Below are positions 42,991-53,072 of a DNA stretch of 64,000 nt, in pieces. Under the pieces are notes generated by a model. The model did not search any database. It was not told where the DNA came from and saw nothing but the letters and a program-made list of their open reading frames with translations. Within the stretch, counting starts at the first letter, position 1. Each line of letters opens with the position of its first letter. Source of the DNA: Paracoccaceae bacterium (GTDB lineage Bacteria; Pseudomonadota; Alphaproteobacteria; Rhodobacterales; Rhodobacteraceae); contig JAKIUB010000001.1 of NCBI GenBank assembly GCA_021647745.1, positions 226,121 to 290,120 on the forward strand, given 5' to 3'. The position numbers and the translations under genes were made by a program.

Positions 42991-45900
42991 CTAGAACTCC
43001 TCAACCTCGACCACACCGCCCACGCTTTTCAGGGCTGATTTCATTTGTGGGTTTACCGGATATTTGCCGGGCAGCGTTATTTCCACATCTCCGGGCAGCT
43101 CCGGCGCGCTGAGCAGCAGATTAACAGGCCCGCGGGCGCCTTTTACGTCTGTTGCCAGTATTTTGGCCAATAGTGGCACAGCTTCGGCATCATTGACAAA
43201 AACCTTCAACCCCTTGGCCGCTACACCGGCAATAGCGCTATCCACGGGCACAATGCCGCGCGCCAGCAGCTTGAGCTGGTCGCCCTCGCGGGTGGCCTCG
43301 ACGGACAGCACGATATTCTGGCCAACGCTGAGCAGGCTGTCGGCTTTTTCCAGCACATCCGAAAAAACCGTAACCTCGAAAAGCCCTGAAGGGTCGGAGC
43401 ACTGCACAAAGGCATATTGGTTGCCGCGCGCCGATTTGCGCCGCTGCACCCCCGCAACCGTGCCCGCGACCTTGGCCGCGACTGCCGCTACGCCTTCGGA
43501 TTTCTGGGTCAGTTCCTCAAAGGTAAACACCGGTGGGCGCTGGCGCTTGAGAGGGGCAATATAATCATCCAGCGGGTGGCCAGAGAGATAAAAGCCGACG
43601 GCCACCTGCTCCTGGGTCAGCTTTTCGGTTTGCAACCAATCATCGGGCATGGGCAGGCGCGGCGGCGGCAGGTCTTCGCCGCTATCGCCAAACAGGCTGT
43701 TTTGTGCCGAGGCTTTTTGTTCGAAATTGGCGGCAGAGTAAGCCACCAGCGCATCGACCGAGGCCAGCACCTTGTGGCGGTTGCTATCGAGTTGGTCAAA
43801 GGCGCCTGCGCGGGCCAGCATCTCGAACGGGCGCTTGCCCATGCGTTTGAGGTCTACCCTTTGGGCGAAATCAAACAGATCCTTGAAGGCCCCGCTCTCC
43901 AGTCGGGCCGCCTCGATCAGCTTCATCGCCTCGACGCCGACATTCTTAAGCCCCCCCAGCGCATAGGCGATTTTGCCGTCGATCACGCTGAAATTGGCCT
44001 CCGAGCGGTTCACACAAGGCGGGATCATCTCGATCTTCAGCCGTTTCACCTCGCGGAAATAGACGTGCAGTTTATCCGTCAGGTGGATGTCGCAATTCAT
44101 CACCCCCGCCATGAATTCCACCGGATGGTTGGCCTTGAGCCACGCGGTCTGATAGCTCACAACCGCATAAGCCGCCGCGTGGGATTTGTTAAAGCCGTAA
44201 TCGGCAAACTTCGCCAAAAGGTCAAAGACCTGCGTGGCCTTCTTTTTATCCACCCCGTTTTCCAGCGCGCCTTTTTCAAATTTTGGCCGCTCTTTGGCCA
44301 TTTCAGCGGCGATCTTTTTACCCATGGCGCGGCGCAGCAAATCCGCCCCGCCAAGGGAGTATCCCGCCATTTCCTGCGCGATCTGCATCACCTGTTCTTG
44401 GTAAACAATGATGCCCTGGGTTTCGTCCAGCAGATGGTCAATGGAAGGATGCATCAAATCGCGCTCCTCCAAGCCATTCTTTACCTTGCAGAATTTCGGA
44501 ATATTTTCCATCGGGCCGGGGCGATAAAGCGCCACCAGCGCCACAATATCCTCGATGCAGGTCGGCTTCATTTGCCTGAGCGCATCCATCATCCCCGAGC
44601 TTTCCACCTGAAACACCGCCACGGTTTTGGCGCTGGCATATAGCTCGTAGGTTTTTTCATCATCAAGCGGGATCAGCCCGATGTCGATCTCGATATCGCG
44701 GGCTTTTAGCAGGTCCAGCGCGTTTTGAATGACGGTCAGGGTTTTTAGTCCCAGAAAGTCGAATTTTACCAAGCCCGCCGGCTCGACCCATTTCATGTTG
44801 AATTGCGTGGCCGGCATATCCGAGCGCGGGTCTTTATAAAGCGGCACCAGCTCGTCGAGCGGGCGATCCCCGATCACCACCCCCGCCGCGTGGGTCGAGG
44901 CATTTCGCAGCAGCCCCTCGACCTGCCGGGCGTAGTTCAGCAGCCGCGCCACGACCTCTTCCTCATCTGCCGCCGCGCGCAGTTTTGGTTCGTCTTTCAG
45001 GGCTTGCTTGATGCTGACGGGCTTGACGCCCTCCACCGGAATCAGCTTACTCAGCCTGTCCACCTGCCCATAGGGCATTTGCAAAACCCGCCCCACATCG
45101 CGCACCGCAGCCTTGGACAAGAGCGCGCCAAAGGTGATGATTTGCGCGACTTTATCTCGGCCATATTTCTCCTGCACATAGGTAATCACCTCCTCGCGGC
45201 GATCCATACAAAAGTCGATATCAAAATCGGGCATGGATACCCGCTCGGGGTTCAAAAACCGCTCAAACAACAGCGCATAACGCAGCGGATCAAGGTCGGT
45301 GATGGTGAGCGCATAGGCCACAAGGCTGCCCGCGCCAGAGCCACGGCCCGGGCCAACAGGAATGCCCTGATCCTTGGCCCATTGGATGAAGTCTGCCACG
45401 ATCAAAAAATACCCCGGAAAGCCCATGCCGTTGATGATTTTCAGCTCGAATTCCAGCCGCGCTTCGTATTCTTCGACGCTGGCGGCGTGCGGGATTACGG
45501 CCAGACGCGCCTTTAGCCCCTCGCGGGCTAGCTCGGCCAGCGCTTCCACCTCGTCATCCGCGAATTTTGGCAAAATAGGCGGGTGGGTGCGGGCGCGAAA
45601 AGCGCAGCGGCGGGCGATCTCGACGGTGTTTTCCAGCGCCTCGGGGAGGTCGCTAAATAGCGCGCACATCTCGTCCTGACTTTTGAAATAATGCTCGGGC
45701 GTCAGGCGGCGGCGCGGTTGTTGCTGGTCCACATAAGCGCCATCGGCGATGCAGATCAGCGCGTCATGGGCCTCATACATGGATTTTTTCGGAAAATAGA
45801 CATCATTAGTTGCCACCAGCGGAATATCCAGCGCATAGGCCAGCTCCACCAGCCCCGGCTCGGTTTGCGCCTCGGCCTCGGTGCGGCGGCTATCGGCGCT

Positions 45901-46440
45901 CGGGTGGCGCTGAAGCTCGATATAAAGGCGGTCGGGAAACAGGCTTTTGAAATGCTCGGCAAGCAGATGGGCCTTGTCGGTGTGGTTATCCTGCAAAAGC
46001 TGGCCAAGGGGGCCAAGTGCACCACCTGTCAGGCAGATCAGGCCATCACTATGGGCCGCCAGATGCGCCAGCGTAATATGCGGCGCGGCATTGCCGCATT
46101 CCAGATAAAGTGCTGTATTGAGCTTGAGCAGGTTTTTCCAGCCCGCTTCATTCTGGGCCAAAAGCACAATCGGGCGCGGCTCGGGGGTTTTTCCAGCTTC
46201 GCGGGTGGCGGCCTCGTAGGCGAGATCAAACTGGCAGGCGATGATCGGCTGGATACCGGCATTGCTGGCAACCTCGGAAAACTCCAGCGCACCGAACATA
46301 TTATTGGTGTCTGTGAGCGCGATAGCGGGCATGGCATCAGCGATGCACATATCCGGTAGTTTTTTGGCGATAATTGCCCCTTCGAGCAGCGAATACGCAG
46401 AGTGGACACGCAGGTGGATGAATTTTGGATCAGCGCTCAT
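42991..46440 (-). CDS. dnaE: DNA polymerase III alpha subunit
   Basis: Catalytic subunit of the replicative polymerase, 1149 residues. N-terminal PHP domain (FIHLRVHSAYSLLEGAI), polymerase core with the catalytic aspartates in MPDFDIDFC and the GPGRGSGAGSLVAYAL block, helix-hairpin-helix region, and a C-terminal OB fold (GNQYAFVQCSDPSGLFEVTVF). ATG 46440 (MSADPKF) is chosen as the common N-terminus; ATG 46470 is 10 codons further up. Convergent with modC with a 14-base gap. Confidence 0.97.
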   Translation of the reverse strand: MSADPKFIHLRVHSAYSLLEGAIIAKKLPDMCIADAMPAIALTDTNNMFGALEFSEVASNAGIQPIIACQFDLAYEAATREAGKTPEPRPIVLLAQNEAGWKNLLKLNTALYLECGNAAPHITLAHLAAHSDGLICLTGGALGPLGQLLQDNHTDKAHLLAEHFKSLFPDRLYIELQRHPSADSRRTEAEAQTEPGLVELAYALDIPLVATNDVYFPKKSMYEAHDALICIADGAYVDQQQPRRRLTPEHYFKSQDEMCALFSDLPEALENTVEIARRCAFRARTHPPILPKFADDEVEALAELAREGLKARLAVIPHAASVEEYEARLEFELKIINGMGFPGYFLIVADFIQWAKDQGIPVGPGRGSGAGSLVAYALTITDLDPLRYALLFERFLNPERVSMPDFDIDFCMDRREEVITYVQEKYGRDKVAQIITFGALLSKAAVRDVGRVLQMPYGQVDRLSKLIPVEGVKPVSIKQALKDEPKLRAAADEEEVVARLLNYARQVEGLLRNASTHAAGVVIGDRPLDELVPLYKDPRSDMPATQFNMKWVEPAGLVKFDFLGLKTLTVIQNALDLLKARDIEIDIGLIPLDDEKTYELYASAKTVAVFQVESSGMMDALRQMKPTCIEDIVALVALYRPGPMENIPKFCKVKNGLEERDLMHPSIDHLLDETQGIIVYQEQVMQIAQEMAGYSLGGADLLRRAMGKKIAAEMAKERPKFEKGALENGVDKKKATQVFDLLAKFADYGFNKSHAAAYAVVSYQTAWLKANHPVEFMAGVMNCDIHLTDKLHVYFREVKRLKIEMIPPCVNRSEANFSVIDGKIAYALGGLKNVGVEAMKLIEAARLESGAFKDLFDFAQRVDLKRMGKRPFEMLARAGAFDQLDSNRHKVLASVDALVAYSAANFEQKASAQNSLFGDSGEDLPPPRLPMPDDWLQTEKLTQEQVAVGFYLSGHPLDDYIAPLKRQRPPVFTFEELTQKSEGVAAVAAKVAGTVAGVQRRKSARGNQYAFVQCSDPSGLFEVTVFSDVLEKADSLLSVGQNIVLSVEATREGDQLKLLARGIVPVDSAIAGVAAKGLKVFVNDAEAVPLLAKILATDVKGARGPVNLLLSAPELPGDVEITLPGKYPVNPQMKSALKSVGGVVEVEEF

Positions 46441-46804
46441 GGGGTGGCTTTCGGTGGGGGTGGCGTACATTTTTGACAGATTAGTTTTTTTCCCGCAAAA
46501 AATACACCTGCAAAATACGAAAATAAATTCTTCAGTATTATGAGCATGTTGTAAAATTCTGACAGTATTGAAAAAAGAATCTAAAAAAATTGCAAAATGC
46601 GCGGGGTTCGCTAAACTGGCTGTGAGCAGGTTGGTGTGCTTCGGTCTTTATGGCTTTGATGCGTTCTCCTGGTCGGCCGGTCCGCTTGGCCTTAATGCGC
46701 GGAATCACAATCGACTTGGGCGCCACTTATAGGGTGCAGTTGTAAATGATCGCGCATCGCGCTCTGGCTTCGGCCAAGTCGCGAAAAGAGGGGAGCGGAT
46801 AGAA
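46441..46804. other. Divergent intergenic region between dnaE and uraH
   Basis: 364 bases without a believable gene. The dnaE-proximal part (46470-46600) is very AT-rich with A and T runs; the uraH-proximal part is of normal composition. It should hold both promoters. A possible uraH promoter is listed separately. A ribosome site GAGGGGAG (46787-46796) precedes uraH. Confidence 0.6.
46590..46617 (+). promoter_or_regulatory. Candidate promoter of the uraH-xdh operon
   Basis: TTGCAA (46590-46595) and TAAACT (46612-46617) are separated by 16 bases. The start codon of uraH is about 190 bases downstream, leaving a long leader. Eye-matched only. Confidence 0.3.
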
Positions 46805-47143
46805 ATGGGAAAACTGACCACACATGTGCTTGATACCGCACTGGGGTGTCCGGCAGCGGGCCTGCGCATAGAGCTTTATCGGGATGGCAAGCAGCTACGC
46901 GATGTGCGCACCAATGAGGATGGCCGTGTCGATGCGCCGCTTCTGGAGGGCGAGGATTTTGCGCCAGGCACCTACGAGCTGGTTTTTCATGCCGGAGATT
47001 ATCTGGATAAAACAGGGCAAGCGTTGCCCGACCCCAAATTTCTGGACCTGATTCCGCTGCGATTCGGCATATCGGAAGACAAGCATTACCATGTGCCGTT
47101 GCTGCTTTCGGCCTTTGCCTATTCGACCTACCGGGGAAGCTAG
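46805..47143 (+). CDS. uraH: 5-hydroxyisourate hydrolase
   Basis: Hydrolyses 5-hydroxyisourate, the product of urate oxidation, to OHCU. 112 residues of the transthyretin-like fold. The active-site blocks are LTTHVLDTALGCPAAG at the N-terminus, the Arg/His region of KHYHVPLLLS, and the C-terminal tetrapeptide YRGS that defines the enzyme rather than true transthyretin. The next gene starts immediately after its stop. Uricase and OHCU decarboxylase are not in the window. Confidence 0.96.
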   Translation: MGKLTTHVLDTALGCPAAGLRIELYRDGKQLRDVRTNEDGRVDAPLLEGEDFAPGTYELVFHAGDYLDKTGQALPDPKFLDLIPLRFGISEDKHYHVPLLLSAFAYSTYRGS

Positions 47144-48511
47144 ATGCCTGATATTTCCTTTGTGCTGAATGGCGAAGTTGTGCGTGTGCCCCAAGATGGG
47201 GAAGCAACGACCCTGCTTGATTATCTGCGCCTTACCCGTGGGTTGACCGGCACCAAAGAAGGCTGCAATGAAGGTGATTGCGGGGCTTGCACAGTGATGC
47301 TTGCCAGTGTGGAGGAGGGTGCTTTGGCGCACCGCGCGGTCAACGCCTGTATTTTATTGCTTGGCCAATTGGCCGGAAAGTCTGTCACCACGGTCGAGGC
47401 GCTGGGCGGTGATCACCCTGTGCAGGCGGCGATGGTCGAGCATCATGGCTCACAATGCGGCTTTTGCACACCGGGGATTGTGATGTCGCTAACAGCCTCC
47501 CACCGGAACGGGCGGCAGGACCATGAGGATGTGCTGGCCGGAAACCTGTGCCGCTGCACTGGCTATGTGCCTATTTTGAAGGCGGCAAAGGCAGTGCTGG
47601 CGGCCGAGGTGCCGACAGCGCGGTATGACGAAAAAGCCCTGATGAAGCCGCTGGCCGATACCGGATTTATCGATCTGGACAGCTTTGCCGACTGGTATGC
47701 AAAAAACCCCGATGCGGTACTGGTTGGCGGCGCAACCGAGGTTGGCCTGATACTGACCAAAGAGCTAAAGCAGCCCGAAAAATTCGCCTTTATCAACCGG
47801 ATCAAGGCCCTCCAGGTGGTTGAACGCGAAATCGGCGGGCTACGGATCGGTGCAGGGGTTTTGCTGGCGCGGCTGCAAGGATTGATGGCGGATAAACACC
47901 CGCAATTTGCCGAGATGCTACGACGCTTTGGCTCCGAGCAGGTGCGCAATTCGGCTACGATTGGTGGCAATATCGCCAATGGGTCACCAATAGCGGATAC
48001 ACCACCGGCGCTAATCGCGCTCGAAGCCTCCATAACCCTGCGCAAGGGCGGCAAGCGCCGCGAGATTTTGCTGGAGCATTTTTACCAAAGCTACGGGGTA
48101 CAGGATCAGGCCGAGGGGGAGTTTATCGAGAGTGTTTTCATCCCTGAGCAGGCGGACACATTGGGGGTATATAAAATATCCAAACGCTTTGATCAGGATA
48201 TTTCCACGCTTTGCGGTGCTTTCAATATCGAGGTTAAAGGCGGGGTTGTGAGCAAGGCGCGCATCGCTTTTGGCGGCATGGCTGCTACGCCAAAGCGCGC
48301 AAAAACGGTCGAGGCGGCGCTGGTCGGCCAGCCATGGAACGAAGCTTCGATTGCCACCGCGCAGGCGGCTTTTGCCGAGGATTATACCCCGCTGTCTGAC
48401 CAGCGCGGCAGTGCTGCATACCGGATGATCCTTGCCCAAAACCTGCTAAAACGGTATTTTCTGGAGCAAACCGGCACCGAGCGTGTGCGGGTTGTGGGGG
48501 GCGCATCATGA
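47144..48511 (+). CDS. xdhA: Xanthine dehydrogenase small subunit (Fe-S and FAD)
   Basis: 455 residues. Plant-type [2Fe-2S] cluster by Cys41, Cys46, Cys49 and Cys69 (CNEGDCGACT), second cluster by Cys105, Cys108, Cys136 and Cys138 (CGFCTPG and CRCTG), then the FAD-binding domain with VLVGGATEVGLIL and SATIGGNIANGSPIADTPP. Passes electrons from the molybdenum subunit to NAD. Overlaps xdhB by 4 bases (ATGA). Confidence 0.96.
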   Translation: MPDISFVLNGEVVRVPQDGEATTLLDYLRLTRGLTGTKEGCNEGDCGACTVMLASVEEGALAHRAVNACILLLGQLAGKSVTTVEALGGDHPVQAAMVEHHGSQCGFCTPGIVMSLTASHRNGRQDHEDVLAGNLCRCTGYVPILKAAKAVLAAEVPTARYDEKALMKPLADTGFIDLDSFADWYAKNPDAVLVGGATEVGLILTKELKQPEKFAFINRIKALQVVEREIGGLRIGAGVLLARLQGLMADKHPQFAEMLRRFGSEQVRNSATIGGNIANGSPIADTPPALIALEASITLRKGGKRREILLEHFYQSYGVQDQAEGEFIESVFIPEQADTLGVYKISKRFDQDISTLCGAFNIEVKGGVVSKARIAFGGMAATPKRAKTVEAALVGQPWNEASIATAQAAFAEDYTPLSDQRGSAAYRMILAQNLLKRYFLEQTGTERVRVVGGAS

Positions 48512-50760
48512 GTGTGGCAAAATCCATTCCCCATGATAGCGGCCAAGGCCATGTCAGCGGCGCGGCGCGCTATGTGGATGATTATCCGATGCCGGCAGAT
48601 ACCGTGCATCTGGCTTTTGGGCTGTCAGCCAATGCCCATGCGGATTTCACGCTCGATATTAGCGTGGTGCGCGCGGCGGAGGGGGTGATAGATGTGCTGG
48701 TCGCCTCTGATTTGCCCGGCGAAAATGACGTATCCCCTGCCGCCCGTGACGAGCCGCTGCTGGCGGTGGATGTGGTGCATTATATCGGCCAGCCTATCTT
48801 TCTGGTGGTTGCCGACACCCACCTCAATGCGCGGCGCGCGGCGCGGCTGGGCAGGGTGAGCTATACGGAGAAAACCCCGCTGGTGACACTGGATCAGGCA
48901 ATTGCGGCAGGCAGCAGCTTTGGCGAGCCGCTGACCTTTGCCATTGGCGATGCCGAAAATGCGCTAAAAAACGCTCCGCACGCAGTATCGGGCACGATGG
49001 AGATCGGCGGGCAGGAGCATTTTTACCTTGAAGGGCAGGCGGCTTATGCCCTGCCCGAAGAGGGGGATGTGCGGGTTGTTTCCAGCACCCAGCATCCGAG
49101 CGAGATACAGCACAAGGTGGCTGAAGCGCTGCATCTGCCCTTTCATGCGGTGCGGGTCGAGACCCGCCGGATGGGCGGTGGCTTTGGCGGCAAGGAAAGC
49201 CAGGGCAATGCGCTTGCGGTAAGTTGTGCCGTGGTGGCGCTGCGCCTCGACCGTCCTGCCAAAATGCGCTATGACCGCGATGACGATATGATCATCACCG
49301 GCAAGCGCCATGATTTCCGGATCAAATACCGTGCCGGCTTTGGCCCTGATGGCAAGATAGAAAGCGTGGTTTTCGAGCATTTCGTAAAATGCGGCTGGGC
49401 GCTGGATCTTTCTCACCCGGTGGCTGACCGCGCCATGCTGCACGCGGATAACGCTTACCACCTGCCAAATGCCAAGATCGTATCGCACCGGTTGCGCACC
49501 AATACCCAGAGCAATACCGCCTATCGGGGCTTTGGCGGGCCGCAGGGGATATTGGGTATCGAGCGGGTGATCGAACATATCGCCAGCGATTTGGGGCTGG
49601 ACCCGCTCACCGTGCGGCAAGCGAATTTTTATGCCGCCAAGGGAGAGCTTACCCCTTATCATATGGAGGTTGAAGATAGTATTTCTGCCGAACTGGTGGC
49701 GCAGCTGGCCGATAGCGCCGGCTATAAAACGCGGCGGGTAGAAATTGCAAAATTCAACGCCGGATCAAAGGTGGTGAAGCGCGGCATTTCTCTGGTGCCG
49801 GTGAAGTTCGGCATCTCGTTTACCCTTACATTTCTTAATCAGGCCGGGGCTTTGGTGCATGTTTACGCTGATGGCTCGGTGCAGCTCAACCACGGCGGCA
49901 CCGAAATGGGGCAAGGGCTGAACACCAAGGTTGCACAAGTGGCGGCGCAAGTATTCGGGCTGGGCGTGGAGACCATAAAAATCACGGCCACCGATACCGG
50001 TAAGGTGCCCAATACCTCCGCTACCGCTGCCAGCTCGGGCGCTGACCTCAACGGTATGGCCTGCAAGGATGCTTGCGAAAAAATCCGCACGCGGATGATG
50101 CGGTTTCTGGGTGAGAGATATGATTGTGGGCAGGAGGATATCCGCTTTGAGGCGGGCAATGTCACGATAGCTGGCGAGGTTATTTCTTTTGCCGAGGCGG
50201 CGGCGATGGCCTATCAGGCGCGGGTATCGCTCTCGGCGACCGGCTTTTACAAGACCCCCAAACTCAAGTGGGACAGGCTGGAAGGCAAGGGGCGCCCCTT
50301 CCTTTATTTTTCTTACGGAGCGGCGGTGAGCGAGGTCGAGCTGGACACCCTGACCGGCGAAAACCGGATATTGCGCACGGATATTTTGCACGATGTTGGC
50401 AACAGCCTTAATCCGGCGCTGGATATCGGGCAGATCGAGGGCGCTTTTGTGCAAGGCGCAGGCTGGCTGACGATCGAGGAGTTGCGCTGGGCAGATGATG
50501 GCCGATTGCTGACCGCGGCGCCTGCGACCTACAAGATACCCTGCGCCTCAGATGCGCCGGACCAGCTCAATGTCGCGCTGTGGGACGGAGCCAACCGCGA
50601 AAAAACCATTTACCGCTCCAAAGCGGTGGGCGAGCCGCCTTTTGTGCATGGCATGTCGGTCTTTATGGCGCTATCGGCGGCGCTGGCGGCAGCTGGTGGC
50701 CAGCGGCATATCGATGCGCCGGCCACGGCCGAGCGGCTGCTGATGGCGCTACAAAACTGA
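48508..50760 (+). CDS. xdhB: Xanthine dehydrogenase large subunit (molybdopterin)
   Basis: 750 residues. Molybdopterin-binding blocks GGGFGGKESQ, AYRGFGGPQG and the C-terminal SKAVGEPPFVHG, whose Glu is the catalytic base. Substrate arginine and the GTEMGQGLNTK block are present. Oxidises hypoxanthine/xanthine to urate. Overlaps xdhC by one base (TGATG). Confidence 0.96.
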   Translation: MSVAKSIPHDSGQGHVSGAARYVDDYPMPADTVHLAFGLSANAHADFTLDISVVRAAEGVIDVLVASDLPGENDVSPAARDEPLLAVDVVHYIGQPIFLVVADTHLNARRAARLGRVSYTEKTPLVTLDQAIAAGSSFGEPLTFAIGDAENALKNAPHAVSGTMEIGGQEHFYLEGQAAYALPEEGDVRVVSSTQHPSEIQHKVAEALHLPFHAVRVETRRMGGGFGGKESQGNALAVSCAVVALRLDRPAKMRYDRDDDMIITGKRHDFRIKYRAGFGPDGKIESVVFEHFVKCGWALDLSHPVADRAMLHADNAYHLPNAKIVSHRLRTNTQSNTAYRGFGGPQGILGIERVIEHIASDLGLDPLTVRQANFYAAKGELTPYHMEVEDSISAELVAQLADSAGYKTRRVEIAKFNAGSKVVKRGISLVPVKFGISFTLTFLNQAGALVHVYADGSVQLNHGGTEMGQGLNTKVAQVAAQVFGLGVETIKITATDTGKVPNTSATAASSGADLNGMACKDACEKIRTRMMRFLGERYDCGQEDIRFEAGNVTIAGEVISFAEAAAMAYQARVSLSATGFYKTPKLKWDRLEGKGRPFLYFSYGAAVSEVELDTLTGENRILRTDILHDVGNSLNPALDIGQIEGAFVQGAGWLTIEELRWADDGRLLTAAPATYKIPCASDAPDQLNVALWDGANREKTIYRSKAVGEPPFVHGMSVFMALSAALAAAGGQRHIDAPATAERLLMALQN

Positions 50761-51560
50761 TGGGCGTTTCGCAAAAAATTTCAATGCCCGGCAGGGTTGT
50801 GCCATGTGTCGAGGTGCTGATTGCCGGCATCAGCGGCTCGGCTCCGCGCGGGGCCGGCACGTCTATGCTGGTGTGGCAAGACGGGCAGGAAGGCACCATC
50901 GGCGGTGGTGTGCTGGAGTGGAACGCCGCAGCGCGGGCGCGCGAAATGCTGGCGCAAGATGTCCGCCAAGATCGACAAAGCGTCGCGCTGGGACCGGATA
51001 TCGGCCAGTGCTGCGGGGGGCGGGTTGAACTGCTTTTCAAGCAGGTATCTGATTTGGGCGAGGCAGAGACCGAAAAAGACAAAAAAACACCGGTTTATCT
51101 ATATGGGGCCGGTCATGTCGGGCGTGAGATCGTGCGGGTGATGGAGGGGCTGCCATTTGCCATCACTTGGGTGGATGTGGCTGCTGCGCGTTTTCCGGGC
51201 GCACAGACAGTGGCTGAAAGGTTGATCAAAACCAACCCGGCAGCCGCAGTGTCGCTGGCACCGGATAACGCGATTCATTTTGTGTTGACCCATTCGCATA
51301 GCCATGATCTGGAGATTTGCCATCAGGTGTTGTCACGGCCATTTGACCATCTGGGAGTGATCGGATCAAAAACCAAAAAGACAAGATTTTTAAAGCGGTT
51401 AGCAGAGCTTGGGCACAGCCGGGAGGTTCTGGAGCAGCTACAATGCCCGATTGGAGACCGCAGCCTCGGGAAAACCCCGCAAGGGATCGCAATCGGGGTT
51501 GCGCATTGGCTGATGCGCCGTAAAGTCGAACTGGAAAAGCCAAGGGGGAGAGGGCTGTAA
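50760..51560 (+). CDS. xdhC: XdhC, molybdenum cofactor insertion chaperone
   Basis: 266 residues. Binds and sulfurates the molybdenum cofactor before insertion into XdhB. The N-terminal XdhC/CoxI domain has VLIAGISGSAPRGAGTSM, EGTIGGGVLEW and GQCCGGRVELLF; the C-terminal Rossmann domain has YLYGAGHVGREIVRVM and VLTHSHSHDLEIC. ATG 50760 overlaps the xdhB stop; the frame open to 50580 is an xdhB shadow. Confidence 0.95.
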   Translation: MGVSQKISMPGRVVPCVEVLIAGISGSAPRGAGTSMLVWQDGQEGTIGGGVLEWNAAARAREMLAQDVRQDRQSVALGPDIGQCCGGRVELLFKQVSDLGEAETEKDKKTPVYLYGAGHVGREIVRVMEGLPFAITWVDVAAARFPGAQTVAERLIKTNPAAAVSLAPDNAIHFVLTHSHSHDLEICHQVLSRPFDHLGVIGSKTKKTRFLKRLAELGHSREVLEQLQCPIGDRSLGKTPQGIAIGVAHWLMRRKVELEKPRGRGL

Positions 51561-53072
51561 ATGGGCACGTTGCTTGAAATCGGGGGATTGTCAAAATCCT
51601 ACCCCGGGGTGAAGGCGAATGACGATATATCATTTGTCATTCAGGAGGGGGAAATCCATGCGTTGCTGGGAGAAAACGGCGCCGGAAAATCAACCCTCGT
51701 AAAGATGATATACGGTTTGGTCAAACCCGATAGCGGCACAATGGTGCTGCGCGGCGAGGCCTATACACCCGCCAAGCCGATTGTGGCACGCAAATCCGGT
51801 GTTTCGATGGTGTTTCAGCATTTCTCGCTCTTCGAGGCACTGACCGTGGCTGAAAATATCACCCTTGGTATGGATGACGCCCCCAACCGCAAAGAACTGT
51901 CACAAAAGATTCGCACCGTCAGCGAGGATTACGGCTTGCCGCTCGACCCGGACCGGTTGATCGGCGATATGTCGGTGGGCGAGCGCCAACGGGTCGAGAT
52001 TATCCGCTGCCTGCTGCAAAACCCGCGTTTGCTGATTATGGACGAGCCAACCTCCGTGCTGACCCCGCAAGAGGTTGATACCTTGTTTAGCACCCTGCGC
52101 AAGCTTTCGGCGGATGGTGTGGCTATCCTCTATATTTCCCACAAGCTCGACGAAATTCTGGCCTTGTGCGACCATGCTACGATTTTGCGCATGGGTAAGG
52201 TTGTCGATACCTGCACCCCAAAAGACGAGACCGCAAAGTCGCTGGCCGAAATGATGATCGGTGGCGAGCTGGAAATCCATGCGCAAACCGAATTCACCCC
52301 GGGCGAAGTGGCGCTGAGCATTTCGGGGCTGTCGCTGGCCTCAAAAGATCCGTTTGGCACCAGCCTGAAAGATATATCCCTCAACCTGCGCAAGGGCGAA
52401 ATCCTTGGTATTGGCGGGGTGGCCGGCAACGGGCAGGACGAATTGCTGGCTGCGCTTTCGGGCGAGGCCAAAGTCGAGGCGGGGATGCTGAAAATAGCGG
52501 ACAAACCTATCGGACAGCTGGGGCCGAACGAGCGGCGCAGCCGGGGCCTTTTGACCGCCCCCGAGGAGCGGCTGGGCCATGCGGCTGCCCCGATGATGAG
52601 CCTGAGCCAAAATGCCTTTTTGACAGGGCGCATCCGCAAGCATCTCTCGCCGGGCGGGGTAGTGAATAGCCGCAAGACCAATGCCTTTGCCCGCGATATC
52701 GTCAAGCAGTTTGATGTGCGCACCCCCGGTATCCATGTTGCCGCCAAGGCGCTTTCGGGCGGAAATTTACAAAAATTCGTGATAGGTCGTGAAATATTGC
52801 AAGAGCCTAGCGTGTTGGTGGTTAACCAGCCGACATGGGGCGTGGATGCGGCGGCGGCGGCGTTTATCCGGCAGGCGCTGCGCCAGCTGGCTGCGCGGGG
52901 GGCTGCGGTGATCGTGATCTCGCAGGATCTAGACGAGCTGATGGAGATGTCCGACACATTTGCGGTCTTGTCCGAAGGGCGGCTGAGCAAACCGCAGCCA
53001 TCCGAGGGGCTGACGATCGAGGAAATCGGCCTGATGATGGGCGGTGATTTGGAAGGAGCAGCCCATGTTTAG
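51561..53072 (+). CDS. Nucleoside/purine ABC importer ATPase (two ABC modules)
   Basis: 503 residues of the YufO/NupA class. The first module is complete: Walker A GENGAGKSTLVKMIYG, signature MSVGERQRVEIIR, Walker B LLIMDEPTSVLT. The second is degenerate at the P-loop (GGVAGNGQDELL) but keeps LSGGNLQKFVIGRE, typical of this sugar/nucleoside family. It directly follows xdhC, so uptake of a xanthine-dehydrogenase substrate or precursor is likely. ATG follows the xdhC stop at once. Confidence 0.92.
   Translation: MGTLLEIGGLSKSYPGVKANDDISFVIQEGEIHALLGENGAGKSTLVKMIYGLVKPDSGTMVLRGEAYTPAKPIVARKSGVSMVFQHFSLFEALTVAENITLGMDDAPNRKELSQKIRTVSEDYGLPLDPDRLIGDMSVGERQRVEIIRCLLQNPRLLIMDEPTSVLTPQEVDTLFSTLRKLSADGVAILYISHKLDEILALCDHATILRMGKVVDTCTPKDETAKSLAEMMIGGELEIHAQTEFTPGEVALSISGLSLASKDPFGTSLKDISLNLRKGEILGIGGVAGNGQDELLAALSGEAKVEAGMLKIADKPIGQLGPNERRSRGLLTAPEERLGHAAAPMMSLSQNAFLTGRIRKHLSPGGVVNSRKTNAFARDIVKQFDVRTPGIHVAAKALSGGNLQKFVIGREILQEPSVLVVNQPTWGVDAAAAAFIRQALRQLAARGAAVIVISQDLDELMEMSDTFAVLSEGRLSKPQPSEGLTIEEIGLMMGGDLEGAAHV

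Noticed and set aside
43417..44643. 408-codon plus-strand frame opposite dnaE
   Set aside because: It lies wholly within dnaE on the other strand and is His/Arg-rich in the way antisense frames of GC-rich genes are.
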